A stretch of 64,000 nt of DNA from Neckera pumila (GCA_963969595.1 OZ018416.1:1938065-2002064); one strand, 5' to 3'. Shown: positions 34,775 through 50,287, counted from the first letter of the stretch. Made by a program: numbers and translations. Notes: generated by a model not told the origin, from the sequence alone.

Positions 34775-36127
34775 CTAGCCTAAACCATTCTCCCGTGGGA
34801 GGAGGAATAACACCTCCCCATATGCTTGGGAGTGAATTTAGTTATAATTTGTAGAGAATCATTGGCTAGTTAGGAAGTTGTACTACTATATTAGAAAAAA
34901 TTTCAGGCCTTTGGAGGGTTGCTCCTCAGCCCTCTAAGATATCCTGAAATTTACTTTTATTTTGCTCAAAAATTCGTTTTTCTCCTATTTTGCCCAGCTG
35001 AAAGTGCAGCGATAGTGGCGCAGGAACCCAAAATTTCAAATTTCAAATTATTAAAAAATATAAAAAAAAAGAAAAGTTTAACCTTAAAAAAATACTAAAA
35101 ATTAAAAAAAATTAAAAAAAAATTCTGCAAAATCTGACTACTCTGACAAGCAGTCATAGACTTTGACTGCTCACCAAGAGCACTTTTTGAAGTTGACAGG
35201 CCATGCAAGAAATAGCATGGCATGTCAACTTTGAACGGCCCTCCAAGGGGTTGAAATTTTCTCTAATGGTATTATTGGTTGAGTAGAAAGTTGCAAGAGA
35301 CCTATAGTTGACTGGGAAGTTGCCATATTGGGGCTCCCATGTTTTGTGGAATCAAAAAGGCCCTCCCACATTGGTTAACAATGTTGTATAAATTTAACCT
35401 TGGAACGCCATTTTGTGGCTTTTGGATGACAATCCAATGAGCTGTAAAGCCATTGGAAGCACTTTTCATCCCCCTTTTGTTTTGTTGACTTTTCATGTTG
35501 AATTATGAAGAGTATCCAATTGAGTTTGTAGTCTTATTGGTGTTTGCCTTCACATAAATGAGAAGTTTTTAAAAAAACGGATCACAAAACATGCCATTTT
35601 AGTGTATTTTAGGAAGTTGTTGCTCCTTGCTCTAAGTCTAAAATTTCTCCACAAAAATGATGATTTTTGAGTTTGAGTCCAACTAACAAAATGAAGGTCA
35701 TCTACTCTAGTTTCTACTCCAATTTAAATTTTGAAACAATTCCTAATTTTGAATATTTTATGGCAATTTGAACTTTGGGTGTATTTTCAATGTCTATTAT
35801 TGTATAATTAGAGAATGGTACGGAAATTGAGTTTACACCATGATGTTTGTCACTGTAATTTACACACATGGTGAAATTTTCAGATTTTTTGAAACAAATT
35901 TCTATTTGATGTGATTTTTCTTCATTTTTCCTTCAAAAATTCTCAAAAAAATCAATTTTCCCAAAAAGAATCTAAATTTTTTGTAATGTAAAGAAGACAT
36001 GTAATTTTATCTTTGAAAAATAAATACAAAATTTTTCATAGGTGTCTAGTTGCAAAATGGCAGCAAATTGAGTGATGGGCAGTGAGGCTTGAAATCAATG
36101 GTCATGGGTTCGTCATTTAGGGGTTAA
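34775..36127. other. AT-rich repeat-derived DNA with a solo TTAA-type right end
   Basis: No gene was found. Position 36,117-36,127 reads TTTAGGGGTTAA-like (CATTTAGGGGTTAA ending at 36,127), an isolated right terminus of the TTAA family. A possible weak left edge, TTAACCTTGG, is at 35,394, but the two do not match well beyond the first bases. Confidence 0.4.
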
Positions 36128-36309
36128 TATTGGACTTGAACTTCTTGCCTTCTTGGTTGCTTTAATTTTAGTTTGACACCTAGACAAAGCTATTCCATAA
36201 ATGTAGTTTCTCCTCCTTATACAAGAATGTAAACATCATGAAAATAATTCTGATTTTCAAAAGTTTGAAAAATTGTTTTTGAATCTCAGCTCTGTATGGA
36301 AGTCCACCA

Positions 36310-36795
36310 CTCCATCCCTTAATTCTAGACAAATTTGAGAGAGGGATTGGAATGGACATTTTCTTTAAAAAATTTTAAAAACCTCTCTCAAATTTGTCCA
36401 TAACTTTTTATTAGAGATTCAAAAAGCGAAACAAATTTTTGGAAGTGAAACTTATCTTTATTAACTAGCTTTTTTTAGTTCAAAGTTTTTTGAGAAAAGT
36501 TATTCTACTATGCCTATATGAAGTATAAAATTCTACTTTTAATATAATTCTTTGTTTTTGATTTAACTATGAGTGCTTAAGAAGCTACAAATTCTAATTT
36601 ATTTATCCCCCATGGATTGTTCTACCTCCTACCATCCCATGTGTACATAAAAAGTTGTCTTCTCACTTGAAAACCCAAAATAAGTTAGTGATGGCAAATG
36701 ATTAGATTGCAATAGTGTATTAAAAATTGGATTCTTTGGGTTTTTGGCAAACCAACTTTCTCTACAAATATTTGTTGATTTGTATATTTGGTTAT
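36310..36795. mobile_element. Second hairpin family, copy 2 (mostly one arm)
   Basis: From a centre near 36,370 the right arm reads through CTCTCTCAAATTTGTCCATA, GTTATTCTACTATGCCTATA, CCCATGGATTGTTCTACCTC and ends with ACAAATATTTGTTGATTTGT. These match, in order, the right arm or the inverted left arm of the copy at 53,283-54,045. Only a short left arm (AATTTGAGAGAGGGATTGGAA) remains. Confidence 0.65.
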
Positions 36796-37822
36796 ATAAT
36801 TGACAAAAGAAAATGGAGCATCTAAGGGCTGGTCCACCTTTTTCATGTATGCATTTGGACGGGAATTTTTTTAGCTCATTTTTTAGACAAAGAGAAATTG
36901 ATGAGGATTCTAACCCAAGAAGTTTTGTCTTTTTCCGAGCATTTGTGAATTACTTATGAACTTTCAAACGAGTTGGGTCGTAGGTCCCTATTTGTGAGCC
37001 TAGATCTTTCATAAATGGTTGACTTGCAATTCTAAATAAAAATGGGGAAAGCAACAAGAATGATTGGCTCTTGCATTTAATAATGCTTTTTTCTTTGACT
37101 CATTCAATGACTATACTAGTCAATTTCAGAACCAACTCATGTCCATTTCACAGCCATTTATAGGGTCCATTCTTAATGCGGGCTCTGTTTTACAACCTTC
37201 TACCTTAGATTTGAGTGTGAGTGATGGTGATGGAATGGAAGTGGAGGAGAATCTATGTGATGATGAACTAATTGGAAACTAAATAGCACTTATTTGTAAT
37301 AGTGATGTGTTCACTAACCAGATTAACATGAAATATTTGCAGGCCTAATCGGTGGATTGTGAATGTGTGTGTAGAAAAGTTGAGTACAAATTGGAAGTTT
37401 AGATGTGTTTATGAATGTTTCTAAATTCTAAGCTGGAAGGAAAGGATTATTGAGATAATATCTTATATGTGTGTATGTTTTGTTTGAAATATCTGTTGTA
37501 GTTGGTGAGATGGGAAGTGCAAATTGTGATTTTAGTGTATGAATGCAGTGTTGTTGTAGTAATGTTTTTGGCTATGGAATTCTAAGTTGGATTATTGAAT
37601 TTAAGTCAAGATCTTTTGATTTTATATATTGAACCTATTAGCATAGATTCCTACTTGATTGTGTCCCTTGGAATGAATGTATTATACTAAAAGGATAATT
37701 TCTAAATAGGTCATTATTCTCCTTCAACAAGCCATTTGAGGCCATGGACATGTGTTTAGCTAATTTTCTTCAATTAGAAGTCAATGTGCCATCATTAGCC
37801 AAGCCATTTGGCATCAATACTT
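36796..37822. other. Intergenic sequence
   Basis: AT-rich with no recognisable gene. A 72-codon frame at 37,064-37,282 is acidic toward its end (DGDGMEVEENLCDDE) but has no family motif, and I do not call it a gene. Confidence 0.4.
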
Positions 37823-37851
37823 GGGGGGGGGAGGGGGGAGGGGGGGGGGGG
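37823..37851 (+). repeat. G-tract, potential G-quadruplex
   Basis: A 29-base run is almost pure G, interrupted by two single A residues. Such a sequence can form a G-quadruplex on the + strand. Length may be unreliable because homopolymer runs are error-prone in sequencing. Confidence 0.9.
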
Positions 37852-38039
37852 CACTCCCTATTACACTTTGCCTACACGTGCAATAACAACCTATTTAATG
37901 GGGAGCTATTTACCTCTTGAAAAAGATTATATAATTTTACATGCTATTTTTTAAAACAAAGTTAAATGTTGATGATTAAGTGCACCCTATTGGTGCTTAT
38001 AATTTTTCCAGGGGGCATTTAAAAGGACCCTATATTATT

Positions 38040-38220
38040 TATAATCCATTTCTTTGTTTACACCCCATTTTTTTTCTTACATTCCATTTTTTTTTCTTAC
38101 ACACCATTTTTTTTCTTACAACCCATCTTTCTATACACCCCATTTTTTTTTTATAACAGTTAAAACCTTGTTTCTTCCTTAAACTCCTGTTTTTTTAACA
38201 CCACGTTTTTTTCTTGTACC
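38040..38220. repeat. Degenerate tandem repeat of ACACCCCATTTTTTTT type
   Basis: Units of about 20-25 bp with a C-rich start (ACCCC, ATTCC, ACACC, ACCC) followed by ATTTTTTTT and CTTAC recur from 38,065 to 38,155, with looser copies to 38,220. It is a simple local minisatellite with no coding potential. Confidence 0.6.
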
Positions 38221-38499
38221 ACGTTATGTTTGTGATGCAAGTGCTATCCTGGAAGTTTCTAATACTACGAGTGAAGCTCACATGACATGCAAAAACAAAC
38301 AAAACAAGAAAGCAAGGGTGGAGAAATGCCAATAAAAGCATTTTTACAACACATGAAAACTAAAAAAACACCACAACAATAATTTGTGTTGAAGAACACA
38401 ATCTAGTATGTAACATGTGTCTGGCTTTGCTATACTTTTGTGTAATCAAAGTATGCTTAGAAGTTTCCAGTAAGCTCCAAAATCACTACAGCAGACAAA

Positions 38500-39650
38500 A
38501 CTGGCAAAGAACCTACAGCAATTTAGCACCCCCGACATCCCAAAAACACAAAGTGCACGGCTTGACCCTCCAAAAATGACATCTTTGACGTTGTGTCACC
38601 AAAAGACAAAGCAGGTACTTCACGTCCTCAAAATCTGCCACCAACACAGTCATGTAAATCCCCACATGAATCATTAACAATCATAATCAAAACAAGGTAA
38701 ACAAGCATTCAAAATCTACTCATTTTTGAACAGCATATAGAAGCCCTAAATATGAAAGACTAGACCAGACTCCTGCAATTGCAAAGGTGGTAGACAATGG
38801 AACCACATTTAGTTGAGTTCATAGAAGGGGTCAAACCAAAGAAATTCCCGAACTATCAATCCAATCTCCCTGTGAGTCTCATGTGCACAACGTAGCAGCA
38901 ATTCACATGAAGGCAGTTGTGACACACATACGGCATTGACAAAAAATTGAAGATAGCCAAACACAACTGCCTTAACTTCACTAATCCTGCCAAAATGGAG
39001 CTCAAGAACTCATGAGTGATCACCACTGGCCACGACGGTGTTTGAGAAAAAAAAAAAAAATCTTCAACGCAGCTTCCAACTTCTTGCTGTGATAGACATC
39101 AAGCCGTGTGTGACTAAGCGCCCCCAGATTGTCCTGCAAACATTGCAAGTTGGCCTTTGACAGTTGCTACAATGGCTGCAAACAAAGGTGGTCATCTTCA
39201 AGTGATGTCCCTAATGCCCACAAATTCCCAAACAGCTAAAAATTCCGGAGGAAGAGCGGCTTCACCATCTCTTCTTCCAAGCATCAGCGTGGATGGTCCT
39301 CCAACAAGATTTACCAATGCTCCAAGCAATGGACAGCACCCTCAACGACCTCAATCAACGTGACCTCCCAATTCTTGCAAGCACGTGATGCAGCATCAAA
39401 ATCCGCAAGAATGAACGGAACTATAGGACTAGTGTTCTGAGGACTAAGTTTGTTCCACCCGCATGATTTGTAATGCACACCCTAAACACACCCTAAAGCA
39501 ACACAGATCCAAGAACCCTAAACCACAAAGCATAATCCTAAATCCTAAACAAAATCCTAAAACCCTAAACAATATGAAAGTGTTCAAAATCAAAGATCCA
39601 AAGCACAAGAAACTCTTACCGCAAAATGAATCTTGAACAATCTCAAAATC
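38500..39650. other. GC-balanced island, possible degraded coding sequence, with telomere-like words
   Basis: This island stands out from its AT-rich surroundings. On the minus strand several stretches stay open (for example about 65 codons near 39,050-38,860 without recognisable motifs), and on + a 68-codon frame lies at 39,157-39,363. CCCTAAA-type words cluster at 39,480-39,570, resembling telo-boxes or an interstitial telomere-like patch. I cannot identify a protein family. It may be a pseudogene, a captured gene fragment or a retroelement remnant. Confidence 0.35.
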
Positions 39651-41489
39651 AATGCTGCCTACTACTCAAGATTTGAAGCCATAAAACCCTTAGTCTAGCA
39701 GCAAGAACGCAGATACCAAAGACCTTCTCAAATTTGCGAACACCACAAAAATCCTAAATCCGCAACACCTTGCAAAAATAAGAGAAAAAAACGGAACCCC
39801 AAAGCGCAGCACACATAACAAACAGGCGGGCTACAATTTCAAATCGGGACTCACTCCCATTCCCTTCCCTGCGGCAATGACAGTACATTGAAAACTTGGA
39901 TCCAAAAATAAAACCTCAATATTGGATACGTATCCCTCATGTGCTGTTGAAGCCATTGTGACAAACATCCATCCTTAGAATTTGGAGTGGAAGTGTACTT
40001 TCCATCCATGTTGGATGAACCCTGAAGGCCAAATTCTATATCCTAAATCCTATATACTAATTAGTCACCTTGAACCTTTTTTCTCCATACTATTTTACAT
40101 CTACTACTTACATAATTTAATGATATTAAGCCTTCCCTATATTGTATATAACCATGTTTTTTACTATTAGGGTATACTATATTATATGTAATTTTCTTAC
40201 AAATTTTACTAAGAATTAATATAAGAGACCCTATATTTTATCGCACGTAGCTTCTACGTTTTTTGCTAGTGCCCCCCCGAGCATCAATAGCAAAGGGGAG
40301 AGAACTAGTTGGTCAGAAATCATGGAAATAAGTTTTGTGGTAGTAGAACAACATGGAAAACATTCAATGCCAGGAACTTACTAGGAACATCTAGGGTCCC
40401 TTTCTTCAAGGGTTGCCCATTGTATAAGCTTGTTTGGAGGTTGTTGCAGACTTCAGAAGCTCATAGAAATTTGAGATTTTGAAATTTTAAAGGATTTTAT
40501 TTCCACGTGTCAAGTATGAGTATATCTTTGTATTTGTAGTTGGATTTTCAATATCTCTAAGTATATGGTGGGAAATTTAATTTGAAAATGAAGTAGTATA
40601 TTGCCAACTCTTGGGACATAGTGGCAATACAAGATTTTTTTCATGTTTTAGGTATGTGGGATTGCCATGAAAATTAATATGCTTATGCCTAATTTGATTA
40701 TATATGAGGAAAAAATTTAACCCTATGGTGTGTAGTGCAGAAAATATTAGCACAAGGTGGTCAAAGAATCTGAAATTTTGGGGCACAGTGGGAAAAAAAA
40801 ACTTTGATTTTGAATGCAAATATCTTTCAGTCCGTACTATAGAACCTCACGAAACTTTCAGCACATCCTCTCACAAAATTTAACTTTAAGATCCTACAAT
40901 TATATTTTCAAAAAAAATATTTTTGAAACTTTGGGAATGAATGCAGCAGAAATGGCAGTTTTCAAAGATTTCGGACATAAAAAATGCCTTGGTCTTTTAG
41001 GGGTGAAGTGGTTCATGGCCAAACTTTGCCCATGCAAAGTAGCATAATGACAAATTATAGAAGTTGTGTACTCAATAATGCTAACACATGAGCATAGACA
41101 AGTGAGCCTACAAGCCTTGAACCTAGTTGTAGGTATGTATGTACAACCATTTGAAGGTGTTTATAACATGTATACCTATAACATTTAAAGAGTCTATAAT
41201 GTAGGCACTTATAACCATAGAAAGTATCTGTAATAAAGATTTCTAAACTCATGGGCTCATAGATTCTATGCTCACATGTTAGCATTCCTTATTGTGCATT
41301 GTATTGATCTTCTAATGATATGAAGATTATAAGTGTTCCACAACTTTATTCTTTCAAGAATGCAAGCCATGAAACACAAATCTACCCCTATTTTTGTGTT
41401 TTAAGAGTTTAGTGTAGATTTGTGTCTCAGTTTTGGTGCCTGAGTGGCACCAATTTAAGGACAATGACAATTGATTTTGCTTTTGGATT
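39651..41489. other. AT-rich repeat-derived DNA
   Basis: No gene was found. About 40,790-41,012 resembles the right half of TTAA-type copy A and ends GGTCTTTTAGGGGTGAAG, a terminus in which TTAA has mutated to TGAA. The rest is unclassified. Confidence 0.45.
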
Positions 41490-43240
41490 AGCCTTAAAGG
41501 TCAAAGACTATAATTTCATCAAAATCGCTCCAAAACTGTCATTTCTAGTACGAGTGTCAAATTTAAAATTAAAAAAAAAAATTGGACACATATAACCATA
41601 AAATCTTGTAGTACATTGGTTTGAAAAGATGTGGAAAAAATTTCAAAAATTTCCACCATATAGATTGCAAGATATTAGCGTTTGAATTGACAAAAATCTC
41701 CTTTTTGTCCCTACAAAAAATTGGGCAGCTGAACTTCACAAGGTCACATGTGTATGAAAAATGTCCAAAATGGTGGTTATTCTTTGGATTCATTCTTCGA
41801 AGCAAGCTGGCTACATGCTTGAAAAATTTCAGATCATTTGGAATTGCACAATATATAGGAAAAAAAATAGTCAATAGAAAGAAGTAGAGAATGATTCAAA
41901 ATACTAAATTGTCAAGAATTTAGATATGGAATTATTTACTTTTTTTGAACAAATGGAAAGTACCATTGCATTAAAAAGAACCAAGGGACAACAACCAAGC
42001 CGAGGCTGGCAAATGATGAGATAAGAGCAAAAATAGAAAAAAACAAAAAACAGGAAAGAAACAAAATCAAACAAACTAAAAGAAAGAACAAATGGTAGGG
42101 ACCTTCCTACTCCAAATGATGGTGGAACCACTCCGAAAAGCTAACACGGGAGATTGGAGCCAAATACTATCAAATTTGGACCAAATGATATCGTGTTGTT
42201 GGAGATGTTGTCGGAAATTAATCTGGGTTGTAAGCTGCACTGCTTTGCCTGAGTTCAAAAGGGCATTCCATAATTTGTCTTGTAGGAGAGTTGGGGGCCA
42301 TGTGCTCCTTGAGAAAATGATATTGTTGCGAGCGATCCAAATAAGCCACATGGAGGAGCCTTTGAGTAAGGACCATATGGTACAGACGCTGATAAATCGA
42401 TGTAGAATGGGGGACCCAAAGATACACTGGATGGCATCGAACCTAATATGAGGCCCCATGGTAGGTTGAGATCCTGATAAGTGGTGGAGTATCGATTGAG
42501 CATAGTCCCAGACTTCTTGGACTTGTGGGCAAACGAAGAACCGGTGCATAGGTGTTTCCTCAACATCTAATATGCAGCAATTGCAATTGGTTTCAATGTT
42601 GGAATCAATTCGAGCTCTCCACAGGTGAATGGCAACGGCTTTGTGCCAAACGGACCACATGAAAGCTGCATCCTTAAGAGATCGGGCCTTGTGCTACACA
42701 TCTTTCCAATTAAGAGTGAAGGTGGGTAGAAGATGTCCGGCCCATTTTGACATAATTGTGGTCTTTAGATATGGAATTGAAAAAAGCTCATTCCAACGGT
42801 TGTAATGTTGTAATTAACAATCTACACTCAAGGTTTTTAATTTTTTTCAAAAATATTGAAAAGTGAATTAAATAAAGGACTTCAAAGCTTATTTTTGCCT
42901 AGAGATTCTATAACTCCTCATAACTTTAATCCCATTAATCCAAATGGAATGATTCAAAGCTTTCCATGTATATATTTATCTACAAAATAAAATTCAATTT
43001 TTTTTTTTAAGCAAATGATTTTTAAGGAATTTTTTTGAGTTGCCCGGGCTACTCGTCAAGCAATGAATATTACATATCATACAATAACTTTTTAACCATG
43101 CAATCAAAAGCTATGAAAATTGTTGACCTTAAAGCTACCGTACTCCTTGGGCACATCTTGTCTGAAAATTTGAAAGAAAAAAAATAAAAACTCCATTTGT
43201 AGTGAGTTGCCCAAAATTGCCATGTTGCCCAAAACAGTGG
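41490..43240 (-). mobile_element. TTAA-family repeat in inverse orientation, split by a LINE
   Basis: The segment 41,510-41,930 is the reverse complement of the right half of copy B (CTCCAAAACTGTCATTTCTA, then a poly-T-like A tract and ACCATAAAATCTTGTAGTA). After the LINE insertion the repeat resumes with TTTAGATATGGAATTGAAAA. The right part, 43,030-43,240, resembles the right arm of copy D. Clean TTAA ends are not preserved. It was present before the LINE inserted. Confidence 0.6.
41934..42763 (-). mobile_element. 5'-truncated LINE with 15-bp target duplication
   Basis: The minus-strand frame 42,660-42,076 encodes the C-terminal reverse-transcriptase zinc-binding region: WHKAVAIHLWRARI, a CNCC..H..FFVCPQVQEVWDYA segment, and LWLIWIARNNIIFSRSTWP. 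The 3' end (TGCAATGGTACTTTCCATTTG plus an A-rich tail, reading minus) matches the LINE at 10,954-11,642. TTTAGATATGGAATT flanks it at 41,919-41,933 and 42,764-42,778, a perfect 15-bp duplication. The copy is 830 bp long and lacks reverse transcriptase and endonuclease. Confidence 0.92.
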
Positions 43241-44177
43241 TGTTAAAACTTTGTACATGACGCCACTTGCAAGACCCCAGTGCAACTTTAGTCTGGGCAT
43301 GATTGTCACTGATTTTTTCAAACTCATCGAGCACTCCACTTCAAGCCCAAATTCCACCTCGATCTCACCAGATGTCCAAATGTGTTTTCAATTTCAAATA
43401 TTCATAACTAATTCCATGAAGGTCCGAAAAATACGAAACGACTTGGGTTCAATGCCAATTTCATTTTTCTTCCTATGAAAATTTACTGAGAATTGTTTCA
43501 AAGAATCTAGCTTCCCCGAAAAGGCAATCAGCTCTTAAAGGGACGCTTTAAGAGCCGCCTACCTTAATGTGCTTCAGATCTTCACCCAACAAGTTTGAGT
43601 GCAAATTCAGTTTTGTTAATTGATCAGAAAGTGCACTGGCACAACTTGCAAAATCTAGTGACTGAGCACAGTGACTGACACTGACATTCAAGAAGTAACA
43701 GGAGCTACTTGTGAAATTTGCAAAGTCATTTTTGTAAATAAATTGCCACATGTAATCTTGTGAATGGTGTGAGGTGACATGGACTCTTGAGAATTTGACG
43801 TGAAAATTCAATTTCTTGCACCTGAGTGCCGAATCAGACTTTTATGTACGATACTGTGTGACCTTTGTGATGCTTTAGGGCACCACGCTATAAAGTACAC
43901 ACCCATCTCCATTCCTTCATCCCATTCTATCATCATGTATCAGTGGTACACATTTTCTTGTCTAGAATGTACTCTATTGGTAAATGATGACGGAATGGGG
44001 TACATGGACGGGAATGAGTGCTTCTACCTTAGCATCAAAGCTAAGGTCCACTTAGGGCAACTAGGTGCCCAATACACTTCTTTTTACTCATAGGAATGAG
44101 TTGGTAGTTGAAATCTGAAAATGCAAGTATAACAAGTGGAGAATAAATATGGGACTTTTTTTGCATCTAAGGGCAAG
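43241..44177. other. Intergenic sequence with a small inverted repeat
   Basis: No gene was found. At about 43,888-44,035 the words TCATCATGTATCA and TAGAATGTAC recur in inverted orientation; the same words appear in the MITE at 50,882-51,018, so this is probably a diverged relative. Confidence 0.45.
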
Positions 44178-44293
44178 TTTCCATGTGCTATCGAGGTCCG
44201 GTAAAGCCCATTGATCAGCGGTGGAATGGGGGGCCGGTTTTTCCGGAGTCCCCATCCCACCAATGATCACCGGCCCCCGACAGTACATGGAAG
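44178..44293. repeat. GC-rich imperfect palindrome (MITE-like)
   Basis: CCATGTGCTATCGAGGTCCG at 44,181 pairs with the reverse complement CCATGTACTGTCGGGGGCCG of the sequence ending at 44,290. Inner parts GATCA and GGTGGAATGGGG also pair with ATTGATCAC/CCCCATCCCACC. The arms are about 45-50 bp with a few mismatches and one 10-bp bulge. It is GC-rich in an AT-rich setting, consistent with an inserted foldback MITE. Confidence 0.75.
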
Positions 44294-46083
44294 GAGGCCC
44301 CACGTTGATTAGTAATCACAGCCTAATTCCTATACTTGGCATCTAGCTATTGAATAATAGTCCATCTACAATACTACCAGATTCAAGGAGAAGCATCACT
44401 ACTAGATTTAAAAGACATATTTCAATAGTAAAAGGGGGTATTAATGCATGGGAGGTATTAAACTTCCTAAAGTTTAAAATTGTTATGTTCAAATTCAACG
44501 TTTCCAATATCAAGTCGTTGCAAGAAACACTGGTCCTATTTTCCATCACAATGAAAGTGACTCTCTTGTCATCCTCTGTAGCTTTTGAAGTATAAACCTA
44601 GTGAACTTGAAATTTTTATTTGAAATGCCTAAATTGATGGTTATCATATCCTTTATTTTTCAAAAAAGTTTAAAAAAATTAATTATTTTTATAAATCAAT
44701 TTTGTTTCTTTGTCACATTTTGAGGTTTAGTGGTTTTTACTACATTAGGAGTCTCCAAATTAATGATCTATAGATGAAATTTTCATGGTCTATATTTATA
44801 GTAGATAGGCATATTCCTACCACAAGAAATCTTAAAATATTTTATTTTATGTCCTCCACATTTGTGCAAATAGGGATCCCCTGCGCATGCGCTTCTAAAC
44901 ATTAAACAAATTACATATTAAAGCAAGTTCTCACAATTTTGTAGTTGCACTACATAAGGAACATTTATAACTCTAAGTCAATCTTCTCTATTTAGAACAT
45001 TCAAAATTCCATTTTTTGGTTGCATTGAATGAGAGAAAGGATGATGAATTATAGCCCTTTTGAGACAAACCAATGAGACAATGACATGCTAACCTTGGCC
45101 TCAATACAAGTCTTGGCATTTTGTGTGTAACTTTGGACAAGCACCTTTCCAAATTGTAGTTTGATCCTATTTGATGTAAGTTGCAAGTTTTAGTTTAACT
45201 TGGGAGGACATTGTACGAGATGGTGATACAAAAATCATATTTTGTAGGGGGCATAGAAAAAATCAAATAAGGACTTCAATTCTCACAACTCATAATCAAA
45301 GCTAAGAATTTATCTCACTCTAGTCCAATCACATGATCATGAAAAGATTAACTATTTAAAAACAAAGATAAACCCCTATTGGATCTCATGTTTTTTCAAG
45401 CAATTTTGAAGAGTTTTTAAGGGGATTTCTTATTATACAATCAACTAACTAGAAGATGAAGATAATAATGACATTTCCTACAAATTCTCTTGCATCAACA
45501 AATGGACTCAAAAACTTAAAATAGAATACCAACTATCTAATAAACTCTGGACAAACCTGCAAATTTTTGACGCATAAATCACATATTTACTAAAATTCCA
45601 ATATATAGACAATACATGAGATTTGCCTACAAACATCTCTTTTGCATTTTCCAATATCCATCCACAATATGCCTATTCTACAATTTACAACAAAGTGACA
45701 CAGGATACACTTCTCTGGTGTACAAAGCACACATTAAAGCACTACAAAGTAGTTAAAGAAATAAGAAAACTATGCATTTCAACCTTCCTAAACAGATTAT
45801 CTGGCTACTCCTATGCCCGAGCATAGATAACACAAATTGTTAAACTATGCCCAAATGAACTTTTTATATGTACCACATCATACCAAAATTCATCCCACTA
45901 TTGCATCCATTGCACACATTACTCTTCATAGAATTCACCTACTACAATGACGGTTTTCATTGCAATCCATTCAATTAAACAAAAGCTAGTCCATTCAACT
46001 AAAGGTAGACATGCTGCTAATACAAGACATCTCTAACACAAGTTGGATTGCCCAATACTTGATGGTTATTATAGTTAAGGTGC
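44294..46083. other. AT-rich intergenic sequence
   Basis: No gene, RNA or recognisable element was found. Open frames are short, AT-driven and lack motifs. Confidence 0.5.
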
Positions 46084-46423
46084 TTAGAGCATCTCTTGTA
46101 GCCCTCCAAACAAATTGCTCCTTCAATCGAGATCTATCTAATTTAAAGGGGATGGACACTTGAATCCCCAACAGTACAACTCACTAAATGTACTTCCAAC
46201 CAATTATAAGTCACAGACTACTTGCAAAAGCAATAAATGAGCTATGACAATTGCTAATCTCAAGGAGAAATATAGTCTGTAGTGGGCACAAAGCCCCCAT
46301 TCAAAAATAGCTTATTTAAAAGGCAAAAATGAAGGTCAAGCCTAACATACACTAGAAATGATTGCTTATCAATCCAAAATTAGAGGAGGGGGGATACTTG
46401 GAAGGCTACAAGAGATGCTCTTA
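46084..46423. mobile_element. Tourist-like MITE (PIF/Harbinger type)
   Basis: Terminal inverted repeats GAGCATCTCTTGTAGCCCTC plus CAA (46,087-46,109) and its inverted partner (46,398-46,420) match at 22 of 23 bases. TTA directly flanks both ends (46,084-46,086 and 46,421-46,423). A 3-bp TTA target duplication and a GAGCATCTC start are typical of plant Tourist/Harbinger MITEs. The 334-bp interior has no open frame, so it depends on a transposase elsewhere. Confidence 0.9.
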
Positions 46424-47673
46424 TGGCACCACACACACCATCATGTACAACATTCCGAGAAACCCTAAAGATCCCCCAACTAAGTCTACAATTCAAAATC
46501 CCAAACATCAATAATATTACTATCTACATATATTATAGTTCACAAATATAAACTTGAAAACAATCAATCTCTACTCCAAACTACCCTCCACAATAGAAGT
46601 CTACTGCAAAAGTCTATCGCAAATTACTTGACATTAAGTATTATGCACATACTCTACATCATTTTGAAAATAAAAAATAACCAAATCTAATCATTTACAA
46701 CCATATTAAACTCTCAAAAGTTGGTATCATAGATAGCATAGAATCTCCCTTTGTAGTAAGGATATGTAGTCTTGGCATCACTCATTATATCCTTCGAGAC
46801 ATAATGTGGGATCAAAGATGAATAAACTCTTAATTTACACCAACCATAAAGAAATGGTTAGAGTTATTACTTTATTATACAAATAATTATTTTTTGAACA
46901 AGACTTGCAATGTTCTTCACACAATGTAATACTATGAATTTATTCTTCATTTACATTATACTTTCCACAATATGATCAATCAACGTAGTCAATTTATAAC
47001 CATGAATCCTTCATCATTAAAGGGCTAAAGCATTTCTTGTAAAGGACAACGAATTATTTGGGAATATTCCCAAGGTAATCTCAACCACCAAATATTCCCT
47101 CTTGTTGAGCAAGTGAATCGAATGTCCTAACAATTCCAATAAGGAAAAAATCACCACATCATAGCTACTTTGAGCAAGCCTAACAAAAAGTTATGCTAAA
47201 TCCTCGATCACCAAGGCGACACATCAAATTTCCTTGCAGAAAAAAGAATCTTCGGCGACCAACAAGTGAAAAAAATGAAGTGACGAGAAAAGGCTGTTCG
47301 ACTCCCCACAGGGATAAGCCACACCAATTGAAGTTTGCATTAAACAATCTAAAGCTTCACTCAGATGTCCACCAGAGATTGAACTACAGGAGCAAAGCGC
47401 ATTCTTTCTTTGTAAATTGAACTATAGTATGGGCAACTAAATGAACAGAAGCTGAAAGAGATGTATAAATTGCTCATAATCAGCTAAATAATCTAAGGCA
47501 AGTACAAAGCCAGGTCCAAAGCCGTAAAAACATAATCAAAAACTCTCCACTTCCACCGGACCTAGAGTACCAACCGAGTAGGGCACCAATGTTGTACAAA
47601 ATCTTTTAATTGAGCGATAGTCAAGTATTTTTTATTCCGAACGTAATCAATGTAACAAGCAACCAGAGATAAC
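46424..47673. other. Intergenic sequence downstream of NDUFS8
   Basis: Mostly AT-rich, becoming more balanced after about 47,180. The part next to 47,674 should contain the NDUFS8 3' untranslated region. No separate gene is supported; a 75-codon + frame at 47,193-47,420 is basic but unrecognised. Confidence 0.5.

Positions 47674-50287
<2,614 letters not shown>

Noticed and set aside
35394..36127. A further complete TTAA element
   Set aside because: The right end is clear but the candidate left end TTAACCTTGG agrees only over the first bases, so only a solo end is claimed.
39480..39570. Telomere-like CCCTAAA words
   Set aside because: They are irregular and mixed with other sequence, not a tandem telomere array; at most an interstitial patch or promoter telo-boxes.
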